In this document: piece by piece, positions 1 to 9,542 of the stretch
How positions within the stretch are numbered: position 1 is the first letter of the stretch
Layout of the letters: the number at the start of each line of letters is the position of its first letter
Source: Arcobacter sp. CECT 8985
GTDB taxonomy: Bacteria > Campylobacterota > Campylobacteria > Campylobacterales > Arcobacteraceae
Assembly: GCF_004116495.1 (NCBI RefSeq)
Contig: NZ_PDKC01000009.1
Span: 16,027 to 80,026, forward strand
Length of the DNA: 64,000 nt
Direction of reading: 5' to 3'
The notes under the pieces: generated by a model
The model's input: only the letters and a program-made list of their open reading frames with translations
Databases searched by the model: none
What the model was told of the DNA's origin: nothing
Made by a program: the position numbers and the translations under genes

Positions 1-1019
1 AACCCTCTTCCGCCAACTCCATTAAGTACATATAAATTTTCATGATAAATAAGTTTATCATCAGTTATAAAACTTCCATTTATTAAGTGAGGGTATTCTT
101 TTACTGTTTTTTTAGAATCAACAAGTTTTCCAACAATTGGAAGATAATCTGTACTACAAGCTCTTGCTGCAATTTTTATATCAACTATTTTTGTATCTTC
201 TAATTTGATAATATCTTCTGCTAAATTTAACAATTTTTTACTATCATCATCTATTATATCTTGAGTATAAAATTTTTCAATTTCATCTACATTATCAATT
301 TGCATATTTTCAAAACGATGATGTGTTGCTCCAATGGATACTATATTTTTACCATTTTGTTGAGATAATACAGTAGATATTGAACATTGTTTATGATAAT
401 TTATCTTTGTTGATGTTGAAGTTTCAACATCCATTTTCTGACCCCATACAGGTCTTATTTTAAAATAAGGTTCTTGTATCAAGTCTACATTTACACCTAT
501 TGTTAAAATAAGTTTTTTTGCTTTAATTTCATCATTTAAAAGCCAACTATTATCTTCAAGTTTTTGTATTTTTGTTACATCATAACCTAAAAGTTTTTTA
601 GTATTTAAAGTCATTTTATTTGTAACTTTTTTAGGGTTTATTATTGAACCTATTTTGAAAAAGAAGCCATCATTTAATTTTTCATATTCAAAATCAATAA
701 AAGTTTTATATGAATCAAATTTTTCTTTATCTTTTTCATCTTTTGGAATTCTATTAACACCACAATTTATTAATAAATCACCTTCAAGACTTTTATAAAA
801 ATTTATTGAAAAACTAAGTGCAGAAGTAACTAAATCTTTAAAATTATTTGTTTTCCCTAGTAAAGGAGATAAAAATGCTCCTGCAGCACCACTAGCACCT
901 GAACAAATATCATTATGTTTATCTATTAATAAAACATTATTTGAATGTTTATTTAAATAGTGACAAACACTACACCCTGCAATTCCTGCACCAATAACTA
1001 CAAAATCATATTGTTTCAT
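1..1019 (-). CDS. FAD-dependent oxidoreductase, MnmC C-terminal-domain-like (partial)
   Basis: The gene runs off the left edge, so its C-terminus is missing. The visible N-terminus carries the dinucleotide-binding motif GAGIAGCS, then GASGAAGAF followed by LSPLL. The far part has an ARACSTDYLPIVG segment and an LYVLNGVGGRG segment. These match the order of motifs in the DAO-fold FAD domain of MnmC, which oxidises carboxymethyl-aminomethyl-uridine at the tRNA wobble position. MnmC's methyltransferase half is absent, as in stand-alone MnmC2 proteins. The start overlaps the end of the upstream rhodanese-like gene by 14 bases, so the two are probably co-translated. A glycine or D-amino-acid oxidase relative is the alternative. 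Confidence 0.65.
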   Translation of the reverse strand, partial: MKQYDFVVIGAGIAGCSVCHYLNKHSNNVLLIDKHNDICSGASGAAGAFLSPLLGKTNNFKDLVTSALSFSINFYKSLEGDLLINCGVNRIPKDEKDKEKFDSYKTFIDFEYEKLNDGFFFKIGSIINPKKVTNKMTLNTKKLLGYDVTKIQKLEDNSWLLNDEIKAKKLILTIGVNVDLIQEPYFKIRPVWGQKMDVETSTSTKINYHKQCSISTVLSQQNGKNIVSIGATHHRFENMQIDNVDEIEKFYTQDIIDDDSKKLLNLAEDIIKLEDTKIVDIKIAARACSTDYLPIVGKLVDSKKTVKEYPHLINGSFITDDKLIYHENLYVLNGVGGRG

Positions 1020-1338
1020 TATTATTTGATTCCTCTAAAAGTTGAAAATATGGTCGCCAATAACCTCTACCACCTTTTAAGCTAATACATTTATAATCTG
1101 GAAATTTATCTTTATAATATTGTAATCTTTCATTTGTTGTCTTACCTGTATCACAATAAAATACAAAAACTGTACCCTTTTTATACTCTTTCATCTCAAA
1201 AGGGTTATATTTAATTGTTTTCTCATTATCCAATGGCTTTAATATCGTATCAACTAATACAACTTCAATACCTTGTTTTTTTAATTCTAATCTATTACGA
1301 AATAACTCTTCTTGTGTCCATGTATCTTTATCAAACAT
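1006..1338 (-). CDS. rhodanese-like domain protein
   Basis: This is a 110-residue soluble protein. It has a YCDTGKTT segment, with a cysteine placed as in a rhodanese active-site loop, followed by a helix and then SLKGGRGYWRP. The last segment resembles the GG-x-x-x-W signature near the end of rhodanese domains. The domain would occupy roughly residues 15-100. The gene lies directly upstream of and overlaps an MnmC2-like gene, so a sulfur-transfer role around tRNA modification is possible, but that is inferred from context only. A TATAAT-type box lies on the minus strand at about 1361-1366, with an AGG ribosome-binding motif near the ATG. Confidence 0.6.
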   Translation of the reverse strand: MFDKDTWTQEELFRNRLELKKQGIEVVLVDTILKPLDNEKTIKYNPFEMKEYKKGTVFVFYCDTGKTTNERLQYYKDKFPDYKCISLKGGRGYWRPYFQLLEESNNNETI

Positions 1339-1483
1339 ACTTTAACCTACTAAAATTTTTATTATATATATTAATACCAAAATATTCAAAAAATATCACT
1401 TAATAGTTAAATATAGCTTTAATATTTATATATTAAAATAAATTGAGCATATATGAGTCACCACTGCTAAAATATTTCATATA

Positions 1484-1504
1484 GTTGATTGACTTTGACT
1501 CAAC
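1484..1504. promoter_or_regulatory. HAIR-like operator, predicted HspR binding site
   Basis: The sequence is GTTGATT, seven bases, ACTCAAC. The arms are complementary at six of seven positions. This is close to the known HspR site (HAIR: CTTGAGT-N7-ACTCAAG). It covers the -35 box (TTGACT, 1489-1494) of a promoter whose -10 box TATAAT is at 1513-1518, an 18-base spacing. The operon downstream encodes CbpA and HspR, so autorepression is the natural reading. Confidence 0.7.
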
Positions 1505-1518
1505 TTTTTTGATATAAT
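1489..1518 (+). promoter_or_regulatory. promoter of cbpA-hspR
   Basis: TTGACT and TATAAT are separated by 18 bases, about 40 bases upstream of the start codon. The -35 half is buried in the predicted HspR operator. Confidence 0.65.
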
Positions 1519-1559
1519 ATATATAAATACAAACAATTATGTTAAATGGAGTGAATAAA

Positions 1560-2453
1560 ATGGCAAAAAGTTTATACGAAACATTAGAAGTAAATGAACA
1601 TGCTTCTAAAGATGAAATAAAAAAAGCATATAGAAAACTTGCAAGAAAATACCATCCAGATGTAAACAAAGACCCAAAAGCAGAAGATAAATTTAAAGAG
1701 ATAAATGCTGCTTATGAAGTACTTAGTGATGCAGAGAAAAAACAACAATATGATCAATTTGGTGACTCTATGTTTGGTGGACAAAATTTCCATGATTTTG
1801 CAAGGGGACAAGCAGGTTCAGGAATTGACTTAGATGAGATTTTAAGACAAATGTTTGGACAACAAGGTGGATTTGGAGGAGCGTCTGGTTTCTCAAGTGC
1901 CTTTGGACAAGGTGGATTTAGTCAAAGTGGATTTGCAGGATATGATGAGCCTGATTTAGATATGAATGCACAAATAACAATTGCATTTGATGTATCTGTA
2001 TTAGGTGGTAAACAACATATTTCTTTAAATAATGAATCATTTGATATCAAAATACCAGAAGGTATAAAAGATGGACAAAAAATTAGAGCTAAAGGAAAAG
2101 GGAAATCTATGGGCTCTAAAAGAGGTGATTTAATTATAAAAGTAAATGTTTCACCAAGTCCAGAGTATCAAAGAGATGAAGATACTTTAATTAAAACATT
2201 TGATATCCCATTAAAAACTGCACTATTTGGTGGAAAAATAGAAATAAAAACAATTCATAAAACTATTACTCTAAAAGTTCCACAAAATACAAAAGAGAAT
2301 CAAAGATTTAGAGTAAAAGAGTTAGGGGTATATAATAGAAAACTTGGTAAGAAAGGTGATTTACATCTAAAAGCAAATATAAAACTTCCAAAAATTGAAG
2401 ATTTAGATGAAAATTTAGTTGAAATGTTAAAAGAAAAATTACCAGAGGAGTAA
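1560..2453 (+). CDS. cbpA: DnaJ-family co-chaperone CbpA
   Basis: This is a 297-residue J-domain protein. The first 70 residues are the J domain with its HPD tripeptide (KYHPDVN). A Gly/Phe-rich linker follows at about 75-135, then the two beta-sandwich client-binding domains. The CxxCxGxG zinc repeats of true DnaJ are absent, which makes it CbpA type. It should stimulate DnaK. The chosen ATG has a GGAGTG ribosome-binding site 7 bases upstream. An in-frame ATG 21 bases earlier would place that site inside the gene. It is followed at 3 bases by hspR, the arrangement known from Helicobacter, and is preceded by a HAIR-like operator, so heat-shock control is likely. Confidence 0.9.
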   Translation: MAKSLYETLEVNEHASKDEIKKAYRKLARKYHPDVNKDPKAEDKFKEINAAYEVLSDAEKKQQYDQFGDSMFGGQNFHDFARGQAGSGIDLDEILRQMFGQQGGFGGASGFSSAFGQGGFSQSGFAGYDEPDLDMNAQITIAFDVSVLGGKQHISLNNESFDIKIPEGIKDGQKIRAKGKGKSMGSKRGDLIIKVNVSPSPEYQRDEDTLIKTFDIPLKTALFGGKIEIKTIHKTITLKVPQNTKENQRFRVKELGVYNRKLGKKGDLHLKANIKLPKIEDLDENLVEMLKEKLPEE

Positions 2454-2456
2454 AAT

Positions 2457-2840
2457 ATGAATGAAAATGCATCATATAAAGAACCTGTATACTTAATATC
2501 AGCAGTTGCACAAATTCTTAATATACATCCTCAAACGTTAAGACAATATGAAAGAGAGGGTTTAATAAAACCTTCTAGAACAAATGGAAAAATTAGACTC
2601 TACTCTCAAAAAGATATTGATCATATAAAATATGTTCTTACATTAACAAGAGAATTAGGAATAAATTTAGCGGGAGTTGATTTAATTTTAAGATTAAATG
2701 AAAAAATTGAAAAATTAGAAACTGACGTAGTAAAATATAAAAATAAATTAAAAGAAGTTAATAGATTTGGAATAGTTCCAAACTCAAAAGCTTTAGTAAT
2801 TAAAAAAAGTTCCTATGATGTAGTTATATTTGAAGAGTAA
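2457..2840 (+). CDS. hspR: heat-shock transcriptional repressor HspR (MerR family)
   Basis: This is a 127-residue protein. The N-terminal MerR winged helix-turn-helix contains ILNIHPQTLRQYEREGLIKP at about 18-37 and RLYSQKDIDHI after it. A coiled-coil stretch follows at about 75-105. There is a short tail ending in VVIFEE, which is typical of epsilon-group HspR. HspR with DnaK represses chaperone operons by binding HAIR repeats, and such a repeat sits in front of this operon. The gene starts 3 bases after cbpA. Its stop codon lies in a hairpin shared with the convergent ftsZ. Confidence 0.9.
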   Translation: MNENASYKEPVYLISAVAQILNIHPQTLRQYEREGLIKPSRTNGKIRLYSQKDIDHIKYVLTLTRELGINLAGVDLILRLNEKIEKLETDVVKYKNKLKEVNRFGIVPNSKALVIKKSSYDVVIFEE

Positions 2841-2850
2841 AATACTCTTC
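2832..2850. terminator. hairpin between hspR and ftsZ
   Basis: A perfect 8-base stem (GAAGAGTA/TACTCTTC) with a three-base loop lies in the gap between two convergent genes. The T-run is weak on both sides, so its strength as a terminator is uncertain. Confidence 0.5.
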
Positions 2851-2852
2851 AT

Positions 2853-3983
2853 TTATAATTGATACTGAACAACATACTCTCTCATCAATGGAGGAATATC
2901 TAAATAGTTTTCATCATTAGATGATACTTTCAGATTTTTTTCTTGATTATCATCTTCATTAGACTCTTCATCAAACTCATTTTTAGACTCAAATCCAGTT
3001 GCAACAATAGTAATTTTTACTTCATCTTTTTCTAATGTACTATCTGAAGTTGTACCAAATATTATTTCAGCATTTGAATCAATATTATCATGAATTGAGC
3101 CCATTACATTATTAATTGCAAATAATGAAACTTGAGGATGTATATTAAAGTGAATTAAAATACCTTTTGCTCCACTTAATGATACTTTATCTAATAGTGG
3201 TGATTCAATAGCATCTTCTAAAGCATGTACTGCTGCATCTTCACCTTTTGCTCTACCTATTCCCATAAGAGCCATACCCTTATGTTGCATGATAGTTTTA
3301 ACATCTGCAAAGTCAGTATTAATATCAGAGTTACCTGGGTTTAAAATAACCTCACTCATTCCATTAACTGCTTGATATAAAATATTATCAATAATTTTGA
3401 AAGCATCTTTCATACCAACATTTTCATCAATTATATCCAGCAATCTATCATTTGGAACTACAATAATTGAATCACTAACTTTTTTAAGTTCTTCTAAACC
3501 TAAATTAGCCAATCCTGCTCTTTTTTTACCTTCCCAAGTAAATGGTTTTGTAACAACAGAGACTGTTAATGCACCAACTTCTTTAGCAGCTTTTGCAATA
3601 ATTGCAGCAGCACCTGTTCCTGTACCACCACCAAGTCCAGCAGCAATAAAGACAATATCTGCACCACTTATTGCATTTTTAATATCTTCATAACTTTCAA
3701 CAGCAGAATCTCTACCAACTTCTGGTTTCATTCCTGCACCAAGACCTTTTGTTAGTTTAACACCTAATTGTATCTTTTTGGGAGCTTTTGATATATGTAA
3801 AACTTGCAAATCTGTATTTGCTGCAATAAGATCAATCTTATGCGTTCCTTCTTGGATCATGTGGTTAATCATATTACAACCACCTCCTCCAACACCAATT
3901 ACTGAAATTTTAGCTATATTTTCTCCGATTGTTTGATTAGGCATTTCCACTGTAATATCATCCACATTAAATAAATTATCCAT
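2853..3983 (-). CDS. ftsZ: cell division protein FtsZ
   Basis: This is a 376-residue tubulin-like GTPase that forms the division ring. The glycine-rich VGGGGCNMINHM near residue 31 and the tubulin signature GGGTGTG at 118-124 are intact. NPGNSDINTDFADV marks the T7 synergy region. An acidic linker leads to a C-terminal peptide containing DIPPLMRE, the site that normally binds FtsA. The ATG at 3983 overlaps the ftsA stop as TAATG and has a GGAG site 8-9 bases upstream. A GTG three codons earlier is in frame but badly spaced. Coupling to ftsA is expected. Confidence 0.97.
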   Translation of the reverse strand: MDNLFNVDDITVEMPNQTIGENIAKISVIGVGGGGCNMINHMIQEGTHKIDLIAANTDLQVLHISKAPKKIQLGVKLTKGLGAGMKPEVGRDSAVESYEDIKNAISGADIVFIAAGLGGGTGTGAAAIIAKAAKEVGALTVSVVTKPFTWEGKKRAGLANLGLEELKKVSDSIIVVPNDRLLDIIDENVGMKDAFKIIDNILYQAVNGMSEVILNPGNSDINTDFADVKTIMQHKGMALMGIGRAKGEDAAVHALEDAIESPLLDKVSLSGAKGILIHFNIHPQVSLFAINNVMGSIHDNIDSNAEIIFGTTSDSTLEKDEVKITIVATGFESKNEFDEESNEDDNQEKNLKVSSNDENYLDIPPLMREYVVQYQL

Positions 3984-5377
3984 TAGAACCACTCCGAAAC
4001 TTTGCTCCAGAATCTAGACATACCTCTACCTTTGTCTTTTTTTGAAAGAGTTGGTAATCGTGTTGTGTCTTCTTTTTCTAAAGGCTCTTTTATGTTAGCA
4101 CTTTCGCTTACCTTTTCTTCCTTAACTACCGTTTGTTTATTAACTGTTTGACCAGCTGATAATTCTTCTTTTTTTACTGCCTTTTTCATTAGATTTTTAT
4201 TTGAATCCAATTCAAAAGTTCTATTTTCATATAAAGAATAAAATAGTAATCCTACAATTGTTGACATTGTTGGATCATCAAAATTCATATATCCATTTTT
4301 AATATTAATTGGATTTGATATTTTTACTGGAATATTATCAAAAACTTTTATTGCAAGTTCTTTTATTCCTGATAATTGGCTCATCCCACCAGTAATAACA
4401 ATCCCTGCACCAATATTTTCTTGAATACCACTATTTTTTAATTTATTTTTTATTAAAACTAAAATTTCTTCAATTCTAGCATGTATAATTGTTTGAATAT
4501 GATCAAGAGATACTTCTGTCGTACTTTGTTCATCTCCAATTCTTGGTATTTTTACTTTTTTTATACTAAGTTCTTCTGATTCACTTAATTGTAATAAATT
4601 ACCATATTTAATTTTTAAAGTCTCTGCTGCATTTGGTGGTGTATGTAACATAACCGACAAATCATTTGTTATATGATTTGAACCAACAGGTATAAATCCA
4701 TTATAAACAACTGCACTTCCTTTATAAGATACGAACTCTGTAGTAGTTCCACCTATATTTATAACAGTTGCACCAAATTTATTTTGTTGCTCATCTAAAA
4801 GTGAAATTGCACTAGCATATCCATCAAGTACAAAATTTGTAAGCTCAATTCCTGCTGCTTTTAGTGCTGATTTTACATTAGTTAATGCAGTTCTTTTTGC
4901 AGTTACAATATATACTGAAACTTCAAGTCTTGAACCATTCATATTTAAAGGATTTTCTATATCTTTAGAATCATCAACTTTAAAAAATATAGGCAATACA
5001 TGTACAACTTCATACTCTGGAATAATTGTTGCATTATATAATGCCATTTGCATTACTTGATTAATTTCAGTTTCTGTAATAATTCCATTTGGAACATTTA
5101 CAGAACCTAAACTTCTTAAACCTTTTGTATAAGCACCTGAAATAGAGATAGATGAAGAATCAATTACTTCTGATGTACTTCCTCTTGCTATACTTACTGC
5201 TTTTTTTATAGCTTTTGAAGCCACTTCGATATTTGTAATTGACCCTTTATTTATACCTTCACTTCTACTTGTTCCCGTACCTAGAATGTTGATTTTTCCA
5301 TCAGGATTATTTTTAGCAATAACAGCAGTAATACTAGTAGAACCAACATCTATGGCTAAAAGAGTCTTATTACTCAA
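3983..5377 (-). CDS. ftsA: cell division protein FtsA
   Basis: This is a 464-residue actin-fold ATPase that tethers FtsZ to the membrane. It begins with the phosphate-1 motif AIDVGSTSITAVIA. A SHS2-type 1C region follows, then INIGGTTTEFVSYKG (phosphate 2) and GAGIVITGGMSQLSGI (adenosine motif). A long charged linker of about 60 residues precedes a C-terminal amphipathic helix ending in SRFWSKVSEWF, the membrane-targeting sequence. It starts with TTG, 3 bases after the PpiD-like gene, with an AAGGA site upstream. Confidence 0.96.
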   Translation of the reverse strand: MSNKTLLAIDVGSTSITAVIAKNNPDGKINILGTGTSRSEGINKGSITNIEVASKAIKKAVSIARGSTSEVIDSSSISISGAYTKGLRSLGSVNVPNGIITETEINQVMQMALYNATIIPEYEVVHVLPIFFKVDDSKDIENPLNMNGSRLEVSVYIVTAKRTALTNVKSALKAAGIELTNFVLDGYASAISLLDEQQNKFGATVINIGGTTTEFVSYKGSAVVYNGFIPVGSNHITNDLSVMLHTPPNAAETLKIKYGNLLQLSESEELSIKKVKIPRIGDEQSTTEVSLDHIQTIIHARIEEILVLIKNKLKNSGIQENIGAGIVITGGMSQLSGIKELAIKVFDNIPVKISNPINIKNGYMNFDDPTMSTIVGLLFYSLYENRTFELDSNKNLMKKAVKKEELSAGQTVNKQTVVKEEKVSESANIKEPLEKEDTTRLPTLSKKDKGRGMSRFWSKVSEWF

Positions 5378-5380
5378 TTA

Positions 5381-6841
5381 TTATTCCTTTTTGTCTAATG
5401 ATGACTGAATTTCATATCGATTTTCAAGTCTTTTTATTAAATTATCCATTAGCTCTGAATTTTGTAAATTTGAAAGAGTTTCTCTAACTGTTTTATCTCT
5501 TTTTTCATCATATTTTGCAAATTTAGAATCATTAATTTTATAAAGTACAACTTTTGAACCTAAATTAACTTCACCTTTTTTAGTATCTTCTGAAAATAAT
5601 TTATTTAAAAATTGTGAAGTTTCTCTAGAATCTAAACCATCTATATTTGCATCAGAATTTCTATCAACCCATCCAATATTCTTTCCATTAAAATTAGCTA
5701 ACTCTTTCTTAGATAGTGCTTTTAATTTCATATTTTTTTGATTATTTATATAATCTTCAGTAACTGAAGCTTTTGCTTCTTCAAAAGATAATACTTTTGG
5801 AGAAATAATTTCATTTAATTTTACAATTACATATTTATTATTATATAAAAATGGTTTTTGTAAACTACCAACTTTTGATTTTAAAATAGTTGAGTTATTT
5901 TTACCATATGGTAATTTGTTTTTCGCAACAACAATTTTTTCTTTAAATTGTTTTTCTTTCTTTTTATACTTTAAATACTCTTTTAAAGCATCTGTTTTTG
6001 TATCTTTTACCTCTAATGCTTTTATAACATCATCTTTTGCTTCTTCAAAACTTTTAATTTTATCATTTTCTTTTCTAAAATCACTTTTGAAATTTTCATA
6101 ATATTTTTTTAATTCATCAAGTGAATATTGTTTATTTTTAATATCCACAAATGCATAACTTATATCATATTTTGTATCAGATAAATAGTTTGCTTTATTT
6201 TTGTCCCAATATTTTTTGATAGCAGCTTCATCTTTTGCAACTTCAATATTACTCATACTTAGAACTTTTACATCAATATTATCTTTTAAAAATAGTAATT
6301 GATTAAGTGCATGAACTTCTGATTGAGAAGGAGTTATTTTAAATAGTTTTTCAATCTTTTCTAAAAGTAAATTTCTTTTTAAAGAATTTTCAAACTCTTT
6401 AATTGTTGTTCCATTTCTTGATAAAACTTTTTCATATGTAGATTTATCAAATTTACCATTTTTAATAAACGCTTTGTATTTTAATAATTCTTTAGCAATG
6501 TCTTCATTTGTAACTGTTAAACCTAATTCATCACCATAAGATAAAATAAGATTTTTTTGAATAGCCATTTTATACGCTAAATCTTTTAGATTTAACTTTT
6601 CAGCCATTTGTTTATTAAACTCTTTTCCAAAGATTTGTGCATACTGTCCATATAAAGATGAATACTCTCGTTGAAATTCATTAATTGAAATTTCTCTATC
6701 TCCTACAACTGCAACTGCTCCACCTTTTTTACCATAGTTGTAATTACCCCAACCTACAAATCCAGCACCAACAAATGCTATTGTACTTACCCAAATAGTA
6801 CTTACTAGCCATTTCTTATGTCTTTGCATCCAAGTTATCAT
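5381..6841 (-). CDS. PpiD/SurA-like periplasmic folding chaperone, membrane anchored
   Basis: This is a 486-residue protein with a short basic cytoplasmic head and one membrane helix at about 11-31 (WLVSTIWVSTIAFVGAGFVGW). A SurA_N-type chaperone domain follows (VGDREISINEFQREY near 47). A parvulin-like central region is at about 215-375 and a C-terminal helical part completes it. This is the PpiD architecture, anchored on the periplasmic side and assisting outer-membrane and secreted protein folding. The parvulin domain looks divergent, so isomerase activity is doubtful. It precedes ftsA-ftsZ, an order seen in other Campylobacterota. Confidence 0.8.
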   Translation of the reverse strand: MITWMQRHKKWLVSTIWVSTIAFVGAGFVGWGNYNYGKKGGAVAVVGDREISINEFQREYSSLYGQYAQIFGKEFNKQMAEKLNLKDLAYKMAIQKNLILSYGDELGLTVTNEDIAKELLKYKAFIKNGKFDKSTYEKVLSRNGTTIKEFENSLKRNLLLEKIEKLFKITPSQSEVHALNQLLFLKDNIDVKVLSMSNIEVAKDEAAIKKYWDKNKANYLSDTKYDISYAFVDIKNKQYSLDELKKYYENFKSDFRKENDKIKSFEEAKDDVIKALEVKDTKTDALKEYLKYKKKEKQFKEKIVVAKNKLPYGKNNSTILKSKVGSLQKPFLYNNKYVIVKLNEIISPKVLSFEEAKASVTEDYINNQKNMKLKALSKKELANFNGKNIGWVDRNSDANIDGLDSRETSQFLNKLFSEDTKKGEVNLGSKVVLYKINDSKFAKYDEKRDKTVRETLSNLQNSELMDNLIKRLENRYEIQSSLDKKE

Positions 6842-6900
6842 ATAATATATTCCTCAAAAATTTTTATAAATATATTACAGAAAAGTTGCTTTTAGTAATG

Positions 6901-9189
6901 TTAAATTGCAGTTTGCATCAAATCATTTATAACAGATTCTCTTTTTGTAGTTTCTATTCTCTTACAAGCACTTTTAAATGCATCATCTTCACCCACAATA
7001 TAACACATTCTTTTTGCTCTTGTAATAGCCGTATAAAGTAACTTTGTGTTATGCATTATATAATGAGAAAAACTCATGGGAATCAATGCATTATCGTACT
7101 CCATACCTTGCGTTTTATGTATAGTTAAACAATAAGCTAAAGATAAAAGTGAATTCAAATCGTCAAAATCATAAAAAACAACCATATCATCATTTGGATA
7201 TAAAACTATACATTTTCTATCATCAAAATTTAGTTTAATAATCAAGCCTAATTGTCCATTAAAGACTCTTCTTTCCATAAAATCTTGTGAGTTTGACTTG
7301 TACATTTGCATTGTTTGACACTTCATATTTTCATTTTTAATATGAATGACTTTATCACTTAATTTATACTCATATAATCTAGCTTTATAAGATTGTTCCC
7401 TTGAGCTATTAAAAAGTTTTTGAAGCTGCATATTCAAATTCTCAACACCTAAAATACCATTTTTCATGGGTGTAATAAGCTGAAAAAGAATTAATGCATT
7501 TGAAATATTTTTTTCTTTTATTAGTTTATAAAATTCAGCAATATAACTAGCTGATATATTTAAAATATTTGATAATATCATATCTGAATTTTGAAGACGC
7601 ATAGAAGAAAAATCATTTGAAGAAACTGAATTTTTTAAAGCATAATAATTATCAATTGATACATCAATAAATTTAAAATCTTCATAGTTTTCTTTATATT
7701 CAGGAACTTGCCCTTGTCTAATATCATTTGCAATAACTGCAATTGCTTGATTCTCATTTTGTCTATAAATTTTTGTTAATTTGCAAATTGGTGCTAAATC
7801 ATACTTTATGGCATCTGAAAGTATATTCCCCGCTCCAATTGCAGGTAACTGTCCATCATCACCAACTATAATAAAAACTGAATCATCACTAATTTTTTTT
7901 ATAATTTGATAGAAAGTAACTGAGTTTACCATAGAAGCTTCATCTAAAAGTATAACTTTATATGGAAAAAAATCTTTGTCTTTATGTTTTACTAGTAAAG
8001 ATTGTATTGTTGAACTTTCATACCCTGTAGTATCAGATATTCTTTGACTTGCTATACCACTTAATGCAATAGTAATAATATCATCATAACCAACAATCTC
8101 TTCTAATAACTCTAAAATTGCCCTACTAGATGTTGATTTACCAGTTCCTGCATAACCAATTAGAAATAAAGTATTTTTACCTTCATTTATAAGTTCAACT
8201 GCCTTTTTTTGTTCTTCACTTAATTTAAAACCCAAAGATTCTTCTTTTTTATCCAAATATTCATCTATATTTGAAACAATATTTTTTAAGTATCGTTCAT
8301 CTTTTCTTCTTTGGAAAAATTCTAAAATATTTTTTTCTGCATTATAAAGCATTGATATTGCCAACCTATTTTCACTAGTTGTATATAATTCTTCATTTGC
8401 AAGCATTTGAACAATACAGTTTTCATATAACATATCTTCTTGATTAAATCTCAAAGATTCATCTAAAAGCCTATATAAATGATACTTATCAATTGAAGAG
8501 TTTCCATTGTTATCACAAAACTCTCTTAAAGTATAATTTAGACAAGCCATTATTCTAAATTCCGAACGTTCATCAATTCCTAATGATTTTGCAATTTCAT
8601 CAGCTTTTTTAAAACCAATTCCTTTTATATTAATAAGAATATAGGGATTATTTTTTATTTTTTCTATTAGATCTTCAATTTCACCAAAATTAGAGTAGAT
8701 TTTTGTTATTAGATTTGAGCTAACTCCATACTTTGATAAAAAACTTCCAAGTTCTCTTAAATGTTGAAACTTTTGCCATGAAGAGACAATTGTTTTAAGT
8801 TTTTTTTCTTTTATACCTTTAAAGTTAAGTAACTCTTCTGGATTTTCATTTAATATTTTAATTAATTCTTCTTCAGTATATTTATCAAGCAACTCTTTTG
8901 CAAACTTTTGGCCTATACCTTTTACTATTTTTGTCAAGAAAAAATATAGTTCAGCTTCTTTTATTTCTAATGTATCAAAAATAAACTGCACACCATATTT
9001 TTTATGAGTTGTCCAATTACCTGTTAAGACTATCTCTTCTCCAACTATTTTATCAATATCAGTATCAAAATATACCCCACAAATTCTTTGATTATTTTCT
9101 AATACTGCTGAAATAAATTTAGTCTCATCATTTTTGTAAAAAACTTTTTTTATCACTCCTGATAATTTAAATTTTTGTTCCTCTTCCAT
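6901..9189 (-). CDS. recD2: RecD2-like ATP-dependent DNA helicase (SF1B)
   Basis: The 762-residue protein has an OB-like N-terminal domain at 8-78 ending in a YGVQFIFDTLEI segment. Helix-hairpin-helix repeats follow (GIGQKFAKELL near 91, GIKEKKLKTIV near 125, GIGFKKADEIA near 190). The SF1 motor has Walker A GYAGTGKST at 345-353, a DEASMV Walker B, GDDGQLPAIGAGNI (motif III) and TIHKTQGMEYDNALIP. LLYTAITRAKR is motif VI. This is the RecD2 layout, a 5'-3' helicase not tied to RecBC. It shares a TAATG junction with the small gene upstream. Confidence 0.85.
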   Translation of the reverse strand: MEEEQKFKLSGVIKKVFYKNDETKFISAVLENNQRICGVYFDTDIDKIVGEEIVLTGNWTTHKKYGVQFIFDTLEIKEAELYFFLTKIVKGIGQKFAKELLDKYTEEELIKILNENPEELLNFKGIKEKKLKTIVSSWQKFQHLRELGSFLSKYGVSSNLITKIYSNFGEIEDLIEKIKNNPYILINIKGIGFKKADEIAKSLGIDERSEFRIMACLNYTLREFCDNNGNSSIDKYHLYRLLDESLRFNQEDMLYENCIVQMLANEELYTTSENRLAISMLYNAEKNILEFFQRRKDERYLKNIVSNIDEYLDKKEESLGFKLSEEQKKAVELINEGKNTLFLIGYAGTGKSTSSRAILELLEEIVGYDDIITIALSGIASQRISDTTGYESSTIQSLLVKHKDKDFFPYKVILLDEASMVNSVTFYQIIKKISDDSVFIIVGDDGQLPAIGAGNILSDAIKYDLAPICKLTKIYRQNENQAIAVIANDIRQGQVPEYKENYEDFKFIDVSIDNYYALKNSVSSNDFSSMRLQNSDMILSNILNISASYIAEFYKLIKEKNISNALILFQLITPMKNGILGVENLNMQLQKLFNSSREQSYKARLYEYKLSDKVIHIKNENMKCQTMQMYKSNSQDFMERRVFNGQLGLIIKLNFDDRKCIVLYPNDDMVVFYDFDDLNSLLSLAYCLTIHKTQGMEYDNALIPMSFSHYIMHNTKLLYTAITRAKRMCYIVGEDDAFKSACKRIETTKRESVINDLMQTAI

Positions 9190-9542
9190 TAATATCCATC
9201 GTTAAATTTTGATTTTCTATGTTTCTCTTTTTTATATGTTTTTTTATTTTTCTCTTTTTGAAGTAAATTGGCATCTTTTAATAGTACTGCTTTTTCATCT
9301 TCAAAAGTATCAGAAGGATTATTAATATATTGCATAGTCTTATTAATAAAGTCTTTTAGTGCGATTAAGTAGTTAGAGTGAAGGTCAATAGCTTTTACTC
9401 TATTCATATCTTCAAAGTTTTTTTTAGTTCTTTCAATAAAAAGTTCTTTATCAAAATCTTCTAATTTTAATAAACAAAGAGTTCTTGTAAAAAACTTTTC
9501 TAGAACTCTTATATATCTAATTCTTAATTGTTTATCATGCAT
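9189..9542 (-). CDS. small conserved protein of unknown function
   Basis: I do not recognise this 117-residue protein. It is predicted to be largely helical and ends in a strongly basic tail (repeated KEK, KKTYKKEKHRKSK), which suggests contact with nucleic acid or an acidic partner. It has no signal peptide or membrane helix. It is coupled on both sides by TAATG overlaps, to arsC upstream and the recD2-like helicase downstream, so a helicase accessory role is possible but unproven. Confidence 0.6.
   Translation of the reverse strand: MHDKQLRIRYIRVLEKFFTRTLCLLKLEDFDKELFIERTKKNFEDMNRVKAIDLHSNYLIALKDFINKTMQYINNPSDTFEDEKAVLLKDANLLQKEKNKKTYKKEKHRKSKFNDGY

Noticed and set aside
3397..3693. long reading frames opposite to ftsZ, hslU, uvrA, speA and other genes
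   Set aside because: They lie wholly inside well-conserved genes on the other strand, have low-complexity products and no ribosome sites.
3983..3992. GTG start three codons upstream of the chosen ftsZ start
   Set aside because: The ATG has a well-spaced GGAG and a TAATG overlap with ftsA; the GTG would sit almost on the ribosome-binding motif.
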